Shown here: piece by piece, positions 51,501 to 62,069 of the stretch | Numbering within the stretch: the first letter of the stretch is position 1 | How the letters are laid out: the number at the start of each line of letters is the position of its first letter | Assembly: GCA_023634235.1 (NCBI GenBank) | Contig: JAMKCF010000009.1 | Coordinates: 2,852,001-2,916,000 of the forward strand | Direction of reading: 5' to 3' | Length of the DNA: 64,000 bases | Source: Pisaster brevispinus | Taxonomy: Eukaryota > Echinodermata > Asteroidea > Forcipulatida > Asteriidae | The notes under the pieces: model-generated | Seen by the model: the letters and a program-made list of their open reading frames with translations, nothing else | The model's database searches: none | Told to the model about the DNA's origin: nothing | Made by a program: the position numbers and the translations under genes

Positions 51501-54500
51501 AAACAAACGTTGTTTCCTTATAGCAATTACAATTCATTCAAAGAGTTGGAATGCTGGGTTGTGTTGTTTCCTGTGAGGGTTTAAGAATTTTGTAAAGTCT
51601 CATGGATGCTTCATGTTGAACACAAACATCAATACAAATGTTTAGCTTTTGGTAATTTAAGTGCTGGTTATATTTGCTAGATAAGTTTGATTCTGAGAGC
51701 TCACTGATGATGAACTTCGTACCAGCACCGATCCTCAAAGCGAACTATCACAGGCATTTAACATCCCACAAAATTACCGTTGCTTATTTTGATTGCAGCA
51801 ATCAAAACAGTCCTGTAATGTATGAGTTTCTCCAAACAGTTTTTGTTGCTTACAGTGTTGGTTTTCTTCATTTATGTTTTATTGAAAGTATTTATGAATA
51901 CTAAGGTAAAAGCAAGATCTGCACCTTTATAAATCCTAAGGTAAAGCAAGATCTGCTCCTAACCATTTTGATGAATTGTTGCAAATTGTGTTTTTGGTTT
52001 GTGTTGCACTCAGGCTTAAGATTTCCAAAGACATCTACCCGTCAATAAGTAGATGTCCAAGCCTATGATAAAGGAGCTGCACTCTTCAGTAAAAGGTGAT
52101 TTTCCAAAAAATATACTTTTAACATTTACTCCTGGAGCTCTGTAAGAATTGTTCATATTGCATGTTGTTGCTCTTGTTTAAAAAGAAGGTAATATCAGTC
52201 ATTTTCTGGTGGGTTTACAATTTATTCAAAGATATTTGTGTATGTTGCCCAGCAATCATGTTAGTCTTGATTGGCGATGCTGTTTTGTGTATTTGTCACC
52301 AGTAGAGGGTGCAACATTGACTGGCTCGGAGAGACTTTGCGAGTGTATGAATCTGGATCAATAAAACATTGTGTTGTGTTGGAAATGACTGTTGATCATG
52401 TCCGGCTTGTACCGCCGAGTCCACAGGTTTCCACTGTCCATTGCATGCTCTGGATCTGTCGGACTGTATCACCTGTTTGTTACTGGGGTGGTTTTTTTTT
52501 TCACTTGAGTTCCGGTTGGACTATTGAGGCAGAAATGTCAATCTGAAATCAACAACTCAAACTGGATTCCCTGTGATGGGACACACCAGCATTAGATTTT
52601 ACAAGACATAAGCTGGGTTTTAAAATCTATGGACTTGTAGGCCTATTGTTTGCCAATTTTTAACTGCCGATCACAAAATACAATCGTCATCACCATTTCA
52701 TTACGATGAATCACTCTGTGGCTTACAGCATACACACTTTCTTGAACGAGTGGTGATGATCGTTCAAGAATACGTTCTCTCCACCATTCACATAGGCAAG
52801 GGGGCAGTCTAGAACACTGTTTGCTCACTATCGTGAACGTATGAGTTATTTCGTGAATATTCAAATCACGGTCAGTCCTAGTGGGCAGTCCTAGTGCCAA
52901 AAGCGTCAAGACATTCGTTTTGAGACAGATGTTTGTGTGATACAGATATCTCTTCTCCAGAAAATGTGTTGTGGCCAGTAATTCGTGTTGGGATATCACC
53001 GATATGTAATGTGTAAACACTTCATTTCACAAAATTTTAATTTTGTGTATGTTGCAGTAAGGTCTAGGATCTTCAGAGACATCAACAAGTAAAAAACCCG
53101 TCAACAAGTAGATGTCCAACACCAGCCTATAATAAAGGAGCAGCTACACTCTCCAGTAAAAGGTGAATTCTCAAAAGTCTGCTTTAAATATTTACTCCTG
53201 GTCTCAAACGAAGCTCTGTAATGATTGTGCAGAATGCTTGTTGTTATTCGTGTTTAAACATAATTTTATAACATTTCTTTTTGTATAATAGCCTTGTTTC
53301 CCGCCCCCAGTTTATTTCTGGTGTTTTTTTTTTTAGCTTAGTAAATCTATTGTTTTTCTGTACAGTTTTCTTTCTTGTTTGTTTTCGGGTTTGACTATGT
53401 CTAACCAAAGATGTGTTCGCTTGTTTCAGGGACTTATAGGAAGCTTAAGAGAAAGCACTCAGTTATTCAAATCATTGAGACAACTACAGGTTCTACATAC
53501 TAACCTGTTTAATTGCCCCAGGTTTACAGGTTGAATTTTACCCAGCCCTTTGGGTCTCTGTCTACCTCGCTTTGCAGACAGTGGAACAGCACACTCCATA
53601 ATACTTCACTTAGCATCATTCATATTGACCATTTTGTTTGTGTTGCAGTCAGGCTTAGGATCACCAAAGACATCTACCCGTCAACAAGTAGATGTCCAAG
53701 ACCAGCCCTTGATAAAGAAGATGCACTCTCCAGTAAAAAGGTGAAGTATTTTTATATTTTCAAATTTACTCCTGGTCCCAAATAAAGCTGCAGAATAACT
53801 GTGCAATATGCATTGTATTGCTCTGGTTTAAACAGAATTTAATATCAGTCATTTTTCTTGTAGCATTATAGTTCACTCAAATTGTAATGGTATGTTTTTG
53901 GCAATCATTTCAGAAAGGCTGTTTTGGGGGGAAAGTCCCTCATGAGGATGAGGATGCTTCATGTTAAACACAAGAATGAATACAGGTGCTTAGCTTTTGG
54001 TAGTTTAAATGTTGGTATGTTGTTTGCTAGATAAGTTTCATTCTGCGAGAGAGCTCACTGATGATAAAGTTCATACCAGCACCAATCCTCAAGAGAACTG
54101 TCACAGACATTTGTCATCCTCCTAAATCCCTTTTGCTTGTTTTGTTTGCAACAATCAAAATAATCCTGAAATGCGTGAGTTCCTCCAAACATTTTTTTGC
54201 TGCTTACAATGTTGAGTTTCTTCACTTTTTTATTGTTATCTGAATCCAACTATTTTTTATGATGGGCAATGTTTTTCAACACTAAATCTCGCAAATTTTA
54301 TATTAAGTCAGGCTTAGGTTCTTCAAAGACATCTACCCGTCAACAAGTAGATGTCCAAGACCAGCTCGAGTCATGATAAAGGAGCAGCACTCTTCAGTAA
54401 AAGGTGAATTCCCCAAAGTATTCTTTTAATATTTACTCCTGGTCCCAAAGAGAACTGTCGCAGGCATTTTTGATTGCCACAATATCCCAGCGGTGTTTGC

Positions 54501-56792
54501 TGCTTACAATGTTGGGTTTCTTCACCTTTTTAACTGAAAATATACAAAAACTTGCAGGTAAAAGCAAGTTATCTGAATCCAACTGTTATAGGTAATGTTC
54601 TCTAATACTAAATGTCGCAAAAAGGTTTTTTTTGTTTCTGTTGCAGTCAGGCTTAGGATCTTCAAAGACATCTACCCGTCAACAAGTAGATGTCCAAGAA
54701 CAGCCTGTGATAAAGGAGCTACACTCTTCAGTAAAAGGTGAATTCCCCAAAGTATTCTTTTAATATTTAATCCTCGACCCAAATGAAGTTCTGTAATAAT
54801 TGTACAGAATGCTTAATGTTTATCTTGTTTTAACAGAACTTAATGTCAGTCGTTTTCTTGTAGCATCACAATTCATTTCAAATTTATTTATTCAGTGATC
54901 TTGGTGTGTTTTTTGCCAGTCAATCTATAAGTGAAAGGTTTGGTTTCCTTTTTTTTTTTCTTTAGGGGCCATAAAGATTTGGGGAAAGTCCCTGAGGATG
55001 CTTTGTATTAAACACAAATATCAATAGAGATGCTTAGCTGTTGACAATCTAAACTTTAGTTCGTCAATTGCTAGATGAGTTTCATTCATAGAGAGAAAGA
55101 GCGAGCGAGCGAGCGAGCAAGTGAGCTGATGATAAAGTTCATACCTGTACCCATCCTCAAGAGAAATGTAACAGGCATTTGGCTTCCTCCAAAATCACTG
55201 TTGCATATCCTAAAATGCATGACGAATTCCAAACTTGTTTTGCTGCTTACAATGTTGGGTTTTGTTACTTAGTTTTTCTAAGAAATCTAACAGAAATGCA
55301 AAAGTAAAAGCAAGATATCTAAAAACCAGCTGTTTTAATGACGGGTAATGTTTTGAAAAACTAAATGGCGCAAAATGATCTTTTTGTTTGTGTTGCAATC
55401 AGGCCAAGGATCTCCAGAGACTTCTACCCATCAAGAAGTAGATGTCCAAGACCAGCCCATCATAAAGAAGATGCATTCTCCAGTAAAAGGTGAGTTCCCC
55501 AAAGTATTCTTTTAATATTTACTCCCTATCCCAAATAAAACGCAGTGATAATTGTGCAGAATGCATGTTGTTGCTCTTGTTTAAACAGAATTTAGTATCA
55601 ATCATTTTGTTGCAGCATTACAATTCATTTCAAATTTATTTTTATGTTGATTGGCAATCCTTTCAGAAGTGAAAGGCTGGGTCCACTTTTTGGTGTAGCG
55701 AGTATAAAGATTTTGGGAAAATCCCTGAGGATGCTTTGTGTTAAACACAATCATTAGAGATGCTTAGCTGTTGGTTATTTAAATTTTAGTATGGTGTTTG
55801 TTAGGTTCAAGTTTTATTCTGAGAGAGAGCTCACTGGTGATAAAGTTCATTCCGGCACCAATTCTCAAGAGAACTGTCACAGGCATTTGGCATACTCCTA
55901 AATCATCTTTGCCTATTTTGATTGCAACAATATAAATAACCCTGATATGCATGAGTTCATCCAAACAATGTTTGCTGCTTACAATTCAGTGAAGGCTCCC
56001 TTTCCCAGTCGGGGGCTTTGAGTTTCCTCTTTCCTCGATCTACTGATATCTTAAGAGGTGACATTGTGCTCTATCTCTATTATGTCCTCTTGGGGCTGTT
56101 CCCCTGGGTATTGACGGCATCGTCACCTATCGCCAGACGAACGGGTCCACAACACTACTCCTAAGGGCCTTTAAAGAACTAACAGCAACTGTGACATCTC
56201 TGGTTTCAAAACATACAGGGTCAATTCTGACTCATCCCTAACCTCCAGAATTAGCTGACTAGGGGTCAGATTTTGAGGCTGGGAATGCAATATCTAGACT
56301 TATCTCTGATGACTTTTGTGACTTTGAAGAAGTATGTGACAATGAGTTTGCCACGGACATATTATGCCATCTTCTGCTGTTGCTACAACTTTTTCTGTCA
56401 TACCTACCCTCGGACATTTATCAGTCCATGGGACCCCCAATGGTTTCCGGCATATCGTGGGATATGCCGTTAAGAGGACACCTCCGGCTACCTTTGTCCA
56501 GTCAGATCTTCCCTGAAAGATATTAGAAAGAGGAAAACAAATATTACTATCTTTAAAGCAAACTTACTTGTTGAACTTTTTCACAGAGTACTATGAACGT
56601 TTTTCATTTAAAAAAAGGTATAAGAAAAGAAAGTGAAAAAATTCATGTAAAAAACAATGATGACTGTAAAATGAAAAGGTTAGATTGGGCACATTGCAAG
56701 TGTTGGTTTGTATAAAATTTCTTATCTGTAAACTTTACCTTTCAGATGCCAGATATGAAACTTACAGTTCCCTGAAATCAAGTGCAAAGTGA
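42429..56792 (+). CDS. unrecognised gene with tandem-duplicated exons (span)
   Basis: Exon 1 (42429-42517) and exon 2 (50834-51017) join in frame (AG|A = Arg) to give a 90-residue open product. Downstream lie a 39-nt candidate exon (51320-51358), six tandem copies of an 87-nt exon (52014-55489) and a terminal exon (56746-56792). The last two 87-nt copies are intact, symmetric (phase 1-1) and run in frame into the terminal exon. What I could not place is a phase-1 donor in exon 2, so whether all parts form one transcript is unproven. The protein is small, polar, Ser/Thr/Gln-rich and probably disordered apart from a helix near DLNDDIIEWLE. No family is recognised; I make no functional claim. 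Confidence 0.5.
42830..44770. repeat. diverged ~240-500 bp tandem repeat
   Basis: The same order of words returns several times: CTGTCCACATGACAGTTG, GGTTCAGACTAGGTTACTTG, GGTCATTAGTTTGTCAGTGA, AAGCTGCCCTCAAGTCTCAT, AATCAAATCAACCTATTAAT, CATCCATTTGACATTTGT. Copies start near 43088, 43590, 43830, 44115 and 44403, with a partial copy from 42830. Confidence 0.6.
43405..43485 (+). repeat. tRNA-like sequence, degraded
   Basis: GACGGCCCAGTAGGTAGAGA resembles an A box and CACAGGTTCATTAAATCTC a damaged B box 45 nt later. The stems do not close. Confidence 0.3.
44988..45100. repeat. duplicated 56-bp terminal hairpin of the 1.58-kb element
   Basis: AGGTGTTCGGGCATTCAGCC then CGGAACACCT occurs at 44988 and again at 45044. 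Each copy is itself a hairpin (AGGTGTTC / GAACACCT) followed by CTTATTTTTGTT and a T run. CCGAACACCT near 49784, at the far end of the array, is the inverted match. Confidence 0.75.
45101..49827. repeat. three tandem copies of a 1.58-kb element
   Basis: Unit 1 is 45101-46672, unit 2 46673-48250, unit 3 48251-49827. Each starts CTTAATACTTCTTCTTC, a (CTT)n microsatellite, and ends TCCGAACACCT ... TTCTTATGTCTAGTT. Identity is several substitutions per hundred bases or better. No frame exceeds 70 codons and none resembles a transposase. Common internal words (AAAATCATAACTCCAAAAC, TTGACCTTGACTTCCGGTTC, CGCCATCTGGCGG) suggest a non-autonomous element. The hairpin, short inverted termini, microsatellite and tandem habit recall Helentron-associated elements, which is inference only. 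Confidence 0.85.
50834..51017 (+). CDS. exon 2 of the unrecognised gene
   Basis: Acceptor TTCCCTCCTGCAG|AAGATC; the first base completes the Arg codon from exon 1. It encodes RSVWILSPLTDSSVPLTKQL, STSSTPAQFSRKHQS and LVDLNDDIIEWLENTN, ending in TGA at 51015. Internal GT words (CTT|GTGGAC, TTA|GTCCAA) are weak donors and neither gives phase 1. The exon may be terminal for a 90-residue isoform, or a donor may be missed. Confidence 0.5.
51320..51358 (+). CDS. candidate 39-nt micro-exon
   Basis: TTTTTTCTCTTTCAG before it and GCAAG|GTAAAT after it are good splice signals. Length is a multiple of three and all three frames are open (phase 1 gives IAQCIHHLLFGQ). Support is splice signals only. Confidence 0.3.
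52014..52095 (+). pseudogene. exon copy 1 of the 87-nt array (dead)
   Basis: Acceptor TCAG|GC, donor AAAAG|GTGATT. The frame is broken by CAA-TAA (stop) and by a 4-6 nt deletion after GATGTCCAAG. The upstream GCAG seen in other copies is GCAC here, showing that the TCAG|GC acceptor is the relevant one. Confidence 0.65.
53061..53162 (+). pseudogene. exon copy 2 of the 87-nt array (dead)
   Basis: Carries an internal insertion with a local duplication (ATCAACAAGTAAAAAACCCG then TCAACAAGTAG), putting stops in every relevant frame. The acceptor reads GCAGTAAG in place of GCAGTCAG. Confidence 0.65.
53653..53740 (+). pseudogene. exon copy 3 of the 87-nt array (one base too long)
   Basis: Reads GLGSPKTSTRQQVDVQDQPL then IKKMHSPVK without a stop, but ends GTAAAAAG|GTGAAG with one extra A (88 nt), so inclusion would shift the frame. 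It could serve as an alternative end: read through, the frame continues for about 15 codons to TAA. Confidence 0.5.
54311..54403 (+). pseudogene. exon copy 4 of the 87-nt array (dead)
   Basis: Ninety-three nt. A short insertion in CAGCTCGAGTCATGATAAAG brings TGA and TAA into frame after residue 20. Confidence 0.65.
54651..54737 (+). CDS. exon copy 5 of the 87-nt array (intact)
   Basis: Acceptor GCAGTCAG|GC, donor AAAAG|GTGAAT, 87 nt, phase 1-1. It encodes GLGSSKTSTRQQVDVQEQPV then IKELHSSVK. Differences from copy 6 are mostly conservative or silent (E/D, V/I, K/E, CCT/CCC, CAC/CAT), as expected for a coding exon. Confidence 0.55.
55403..55489 (+). CDS. exon copy 6 of the 87-nt array (intact)
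   Basis: Here the alternative upstream acceptor is destroyed (GCAA), leaving only TCAG|GC, which fixes the exon at 87 nt. It encodes GQGSPETSTHQEVDVQDQPI then IKKMHSPVK, donor AAAAG|GTGAGT, and joins the terminal exon in frame. Confidence 0.6.
56001..56745 (+). other. intron before the terminal exon
   Basis: The stretch 56000-56480 differs from the repeat units (GC-richer, CCCCTGGGTATTGACGG and similar) and may be an inserted sequence. No repeat ends or frame could be supported. Acceptor TTTACCTTTCAG at 56745. Confidence 0.35.
56746..56792 (+). CDS. terminal exon of the unrecognised gene
   Basis: Acceptor ACTTTACCTTTCAG|AT; with the phase-1 G from exon copy 6 it reads DARYETYSSLKSSAK then TGA. 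The short tail is only convincing because phase and acceptor agree with copies 5 and 6. Confidence 0.5.
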
Positions 56793-57097
56793 AGCATCTC
56801 TACTGACATCTTGAAGGCTACAGGGTATAAAGGAGAGCAACGTGTATGTAAACATCAGCATCATCAAGACATCTCAGCTGTTCATCTAGCAATCATGAAT
56901 GAACAACCAAGTCATCTGCTGTCTTCATTTATAAGATATTGTAGATATGTTAGTTTGATGTTTTGATCTTAACTGTTTATCGTCGTATAGTGGGCTGTTT
57001 TTGCAGCACTATACAGTTAATGTCTTGTAAATAAGTACACCATTGCAAGCAAGCACATACGCGTTTTTGGAACTATGCAGCTGGCGATCTTAGAGCC

Positions 57098-57255
57098 TTG
57101 GTGGTGCGGAGATACGATTTGGTGGTGCGGAGATACGATTTGGTGGTGCGGAAATTCGATTTGGTGGTGCGGAGATTCGATTTGGTGGTGCGGAGATTCG
57201 ATTTGGTGGTGCGGAGATACGATTTGGTGGTGCGGAGATTCGATTTGTTGTGCCT
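57098..57255. repeat. 24-bp minisatellite
   Basis: Six to seven units of GGTGGTGCGGAGATACGATT-T with A/T variation at one site (GATACG or GATTCG). Since 24 is a multiple of three, every frame on both strands stays open, which explains the repetitive frames here. Confidence 0.9.
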
Positions 57256-57700
57256 GGATACGATTGGTGGTGCGTGGTTTCGGAGATTTGACGGTGGGGG
57301 ACTTCCGATTCGGAATCGATGGTGGTACAACACGGAAAATTCCGAATAATAAAAGGGACCTGGACACTTGCACGTGGCATGTGGGGTCCTACTTCCGGCC
57401 GGGGTGACAGTCGGTAGTTGATCTTAAAGGTGCATCAGGCTCCTCAGCGGGTAGGATGGTTCTGGTGTGATCACAATCGGTTGACTAACGGGAGTAGTCC
57501 CTAGTCTTGGCCGTGGGGCTAGTGGACCGCGTTACTACAGTAGGGGACTGCCTCGGGGACTTGTTCGCCTTGGGGTGGCGGACCGGACCCTTCCTAATGG
57601 GAGGTGCAATGGCCCTGACGATCTGGAAAGCGTGATGGGGCTGGTATCCTGGAACCTGCACGTTGGTAGCCCTGCTTTTAACTAATCTCACCAGGATGAA
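57256..57700. other. GC-rich island without a recognised gene
   Basis: Markedly GC-richer than flanking DNA (for example GGCCGTGGGGCTAGTGGACC, GGGGTGGCGGACCGGACCC). Minus-strand frames include a proline/arginine-rich 68-codon stretch (57485-57691) of unknown nature. Possibly a fragment of an inserted element. Confidence 0.35.
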
Positions 57701-57979
57701 TTGGCAAAATTGACTAAATTAAAATGCTTGCAATGGTGTACTTATAAAGTATTTGTTATTTTTAATTGTAAGATTATGAGTCCATTTTGAGATGGCAGTT
57801 GATCAATCACAATTCATATTTGTAAGCAACTCTAGAACTGCCTGTTCTGCATTACTTTTTGTGTCGTTAAACTATACCAGTGGTATGAAATGTAACTTTT
57901 ATGTGGTAGTTTTTGATTGTCTTAAATTTTATTAAAAAATGCAATTATGTGAAGTACAGAATCGAGGCTGCTGCCAGTG

Positions 57980-58110
57980 GGTTAGAGTGCGAGTCGGGCC
58001 GACATAAAGTCTCCGTGCGTTGACTTTTGCGACCAATATGAGAGTTTTCGTCTCATACAAATAGAGGACAATCTTGGTTTTCCACAAGACTCGTAAAAGT
58101 GCACCGAATG
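57980..58110 (+). repeat. conserved module, copy 1
   Basis: GGGTTAGAGTGCGAGTCGGG, CCGACATAAAGTC and TTGCGACCAATATGAGAG are shared with copy 2 at 59962. The rest decays. A 6-bp hairpin ATGAGA...TCTCAT follows the conserved core. Confidence 0.55.
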
Positions 58111-59961
58111 TGTTCTAATTATTATTTTCCTCCTTCATAATTCACACACAAAATGAAGTACACAATTTTACATGTATGTAAAAAGAGTATAACAATATGA
58201 TCATAAATGCACAAGATTATATAACTATATGAGATTAAACAAACAAATAAATACTGATCCAAATTACAAAATGTAATTATTGAGAAGGATAGACTCTTGG
58301 GGGAAATATACCAAAAAATTACAAAGTTAGGGGATCAAACAAGCAATTTATGATAATAAAGTATGTTTTTGTCAACCATTTATATATATATAAAAAAAAA
58401 TTTATACTTTTTTGTTTAATTAAATGATTACTTGATAGGGTTTTGTTGACAACATAGTTTGTAAACATAAAACAACTTATTCTGATTTGTTTACTAAAAC
58501 TCCATTAAGTTTTACCATTAACATCTGAAAAGAAATAACTTTTATGATTTGATTAAATAGACCACATTACAAGTAACATATTGGTATTCTAATCAGAAAA
58601 CACATTACAATAAGTAAATTATAAGTAAATAATAAAATATACATATTTCCATTACGCTATAAAAATGAATTCATTCACATTGTTTCTTATAACATAAATT
58701 TCCTTAACAAATTTTTAATTTGTTAGTTTTGCTTACAATAGTTCATGAGTTTGAAAAAGTATATATGATTAAGGTAATGTAGTGTCTCCTACTAACATTC
58801 CATAATTCAATTAGGTTTTGAATCGGATTACAAACATTTTGTTTAAATGCAGTAAATATTTAACATATCTTAAAATGATTTTTTAAGAATATTTTATCCT
58901 CAAATACATAAATGCTAAATCTCCAACAAGTTCTATTTCTTTATGATTAAGTTTTTAAACTTTAACAAATCCCATCATTGTGTTACTTCAGTTTAATGCA
59001 AATGATGTCATTGCATCAGTACTAACAAAACTATTAACATTTATATGACAAATTTTAAAATATCAATTATCAGTTAAATCAACATTAAGACTCTAAGAAG
59101 TCTATACTCTAAATTTAAATAACTATGCATTTTACAAAACTTACTACATGAAATGTGTTTTTAAGTACTAACTTAAACATATTGAGGTTTAAAATAATGG
59201 TGGAAACTATCGGCTGACACCCAGCTTTAAACTTTTATGTAAAATACCAGAAGGGTTTAAGATTTTGTGTTTTTAAAAGTATATTCATTTATAATTTACA
59301 TAATTTTTATGATGAGATGAGAAGAAAAACAAATGGATGTTGGGTTTTGGGGTCTGCCTTAAGGCCTATGAAGACTGCCCAATTTTATTACATACATGAC
59401 AGTAAAAATAACAAATTAATGTATGTTAAAGTATGTATGTTATTTGTTTATAATTATTTGGAAAGGTTTATCCCTAAGGGGGGTGGGGTCATGCCCTCTT
59501 ACATCAGAAGACAGGCCTACTTGTAGATTAACTTTCTTGATAATTATGATTACTAACATTACTGGTATGAACTTTATAATCAGTGAGTACATGCCCATTC
59601 AATTCTAGTTTATTGAATAATTTAGACATACATGTATATGTAGATTTACTCTCTGTTGATTATAGTTAACAAAGCTAATGAAATTATTACTAATGGATTT
59701 ATTTTCTAACTTCTCAGTGAAACTAGTAACTCTTAACAGTTCAAACCATCTAACATAATACTCTCTCAACATTTTTCTAACAAGATAATTTACTATTGTT
59801 ATTATTTGCCTATTATTTATACTTATACCATTACAATTATTACCATAAACTGTTTTCCGTCATGAACTGTCTTAGAAAAATTAGATGTTGGAAATTGACT
59901 GTACAATAAGTTATTTTGAGCACCACTAACACTAATTTGGACCTTCATCTTTTTTAATAAA

Positions 59962-60110
59962 GATGGGTTGGAGTGTGAGTCGAGCGGACGTAAAGTCATC
60001 GCGCGTTGAAGATATTGCGACCAATATCATAGTTTTCATTTCGTATTGAGAGACGAAATGTTGTTGTTGTTGACAAGACCCGAGAAAATGCACTAGTGTG
60101 TTGTTATTTT
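59962..60110 (+). repeat. conserved module, copy 2
   Basis: GGGTTGGAGTGTGAGTCGAG, CGGACGTAAAGTC and ATTGCGACCAATATCATAG align with copy 1 over about 75 bp at roughly 80% identity. A different hairpin (CATTTCGT / ACGAAATG, 8 bp) follows the core. Confidence 0.55.
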
Positions 60111-60539
60111 ATTTCTCTATTATAGTTCACAGACATCTGACAAGTTCTAAATTAATTAAAGTATGACAGTTGACAATACATGTTTATCAATATACATATT
60201 GTACATAATAAATAAGTTTGACTATAACCACAGAAAATATATGCTTATTGAGTACTTAAATATCATAGACTAAACCATTGAATTTATGTTTAAAAACCAA
60301 AATGATTTTTAGTTAGGAATAAACAAATTACTATGATTTATTTGTAAAAATGCAATAAAATGTTACCACTAACAGCTGGAAAATAATACCTGATGTGATT
60401 AATTAAAAATACTCTATACTATTTACTACTAGTACACATACATCAATGTGTCAGTCATGAACTGTTTTGAAAAGTTATATGCTGGAAAATAACTAGGGCC
60501 TAAGTAATATTATCTGGATGTTGTTTTGTGCATCACTAA

Positions 60540-61500
60540 CAATAATTTGCATGTATGCACCACAATTAAAAATGCACTAATAAATTATGAAGAATTAATT
60601 TAATTTATAACATACATTGAAATTAAAACGGAAAACTAAGGGTCTTTAAAATGGAGTGCTGCAGGGATCGATGCGTGATCGATACATCTATTAGTCCGTG
60701 CGAAAAAGTAGCCTCGCTTTAGAAATGTATCATTTAATATTGTGATAGGAAAATAAAGAAATTATTATCTCAGTTGCAGGAAATTTAAATAAATCAGTGG
60801 TTCAAACATCAGAATGATCCCATATTTTACGTACTAAATAAATAAAATTTACCCAGTCAGTATCTCTTGTGGTTTATTACTCAATAGATAAAACAAAAGT
60901 AAACTTTGATATTCTGAAACCACTTTATCAGATGTAAGAAATATTACTCATTAATTTTAAACTTATTCAAAATGGTGTGTAGGGCTGTCTTTTTAAACAG
61001 TTTTTAATGTATGCACCACATTTAGTTATATTAAAATGGTCGTGCGATAATAATAGATTATCATTATTAACTAATTTAATTTATAAAATTCATTGAAATT
61101 AAAAAGGAAAAACTATGGGCTATGACTTATAAGGTCTTTAAAATCTCGTGCGACATCGGTGAAACAAAACACTGTGTTTTAAAAATATTTTGTATACGAG
61201 CGCTGCAGAGAATGAACGTTAATTTGCATTTTATACTTGATTGATGCAACCTCGTGCGAAATGCAGCCTCGATTCAGAAACGTATCATTTAATACTTAAC
61301 TGTGATAAGAAAATAAATTTATTTAAATTAGTGTGTTCAAACATCAGAATGATCCCCTATGTAGTAAATAAAAATTACCCAGTCAGTTTCCCGTGTGGTT
61401 TATTACTCGATAAATAAAATTAAAGAAAACTTTGGTATTATGAAACCACTCTATCAGATAGATGTAAGAAATGTTCAATTTATCTAAGACATGTGTGTAG
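60540..61500. repeat. tandem duplication of a ~470-bp unit
   Basis: Copy 1 (about 60545-60955) and copy 2 (about 61012-61480) share ATGCACCACA, TTTAATTTATAA-ATTCATTGAAAT, GTGCGAAA...GCCTCG, AACATCAGAATGATCCC, TTACCCAGTCAGT and GTGGTTTATTACTC. Copy 2 has an extra ~60 bp (61147-61205). Confidence 0.7.
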
Positions 61501-62069
61501 GGGTGTAAATTTATCAAGGATGACTAAAATTACGGGTGGCTAGATAGTGGTAGCGCCCTCTAGCAGTGAGGGGCTGACATTACCCTACATAAACAAAATG
61601 CAATACTTGGTGTTTTATTTTAAGAGCATTTTTAAGTATAAATGTTGTAACTGACAATTTATTTAGTTAATTTTGAGACAATAAGCATCTTATTTTGCCT
61701 TTAAAAAGTCCAATACTTTGGCATAGAAAACAAGTATCTGATGTTTGAGCAAAAACTTAAAATACCTCTGTTATATTTATTTTTAAATTTATCATTTAAT
61801 TTATCATTTAACTTGTAAATTTTTAAGTTAAACTGCTAGATATTATGGTTTGTTAAGCGTCTTAAAAGTCATTACTTTTACTCGTTGAACACATTTTGTA
61901 ATGAAACATGTTTTTTGGTTCTACAAATAAACTACTACTAAACTGATGCCATTTCTTCTTCTTTTTCCCCCTTTCTCACGTGCTCAGGTCAAATGTCAGA
62001 GGGCGCATCTCATTATTTTTTTTTATTTGACCAATCCATTCTAAGGTTTATATATTAGTTCCGAGCGAT

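Larger units (their letters stand above)
51400..56000 (+). repeat. tandem array of exon-plus-intron units
   Basis: Three modules recur in order. The first is the 87-nt exon. The second is an intron block (TTTACTCCTGGTCCCAAATA ... TTGTTTAAACAGAATTTA ... CAATTCATTCAAA) at about 52130, 53190, 53770, 54770 and 55520. The third (GATGCTTCATGTTAAACACA ... GAGAGCTCACTGATGATAAA, GTTCATACCAGCACCAATCC) is at about 51600, 53950, 54990 and 55725. Some units lack modules, so the array grew and shrank by unequal exchange. Confidence 0.8.
57701..62060. other. AT-rich region with duplicated modules, no gene
   Basis: About 70% A+T or more. It contains the module pair at 57980-58110 / 59962-60110 and the tandem duplication 60540-61500. 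Frames are short everywhere. 58.2-59.9 kb shows scattered words shared with 60.1-60.5 kb (TCATGAACTGT...GAAAA, ACCA-TAACA-CTG-AAA), so an older, larger duplication is likely. Confidence 0.45.

Noticed and set aside
52643..53020. 125-codon minus-strand frame within the exon array
   Set aside because: It spans intron sequence and an inverted repeat (TTCTTGAACGA/TCGTTCAAGAA) and shows no recognisable protein character.
57098..57255. CRISPR-like regular repeats
   Set aside because: The units abut without spacers and the genome is metazoan; it is a minisatellite.
57017..57407. Several 80-118-codon repetitive frames on both strands
   Set aside because: All come from the 24-bp minisatellite, which keeps every frame open because 24 is a multiple of three.
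60690..61280. Hammerhead ribozyme (retrozyme-like) in the GTGCGAAA cores
   Set aside because: The CTGATGA core element is absent in both copies, and the required stems do not form.
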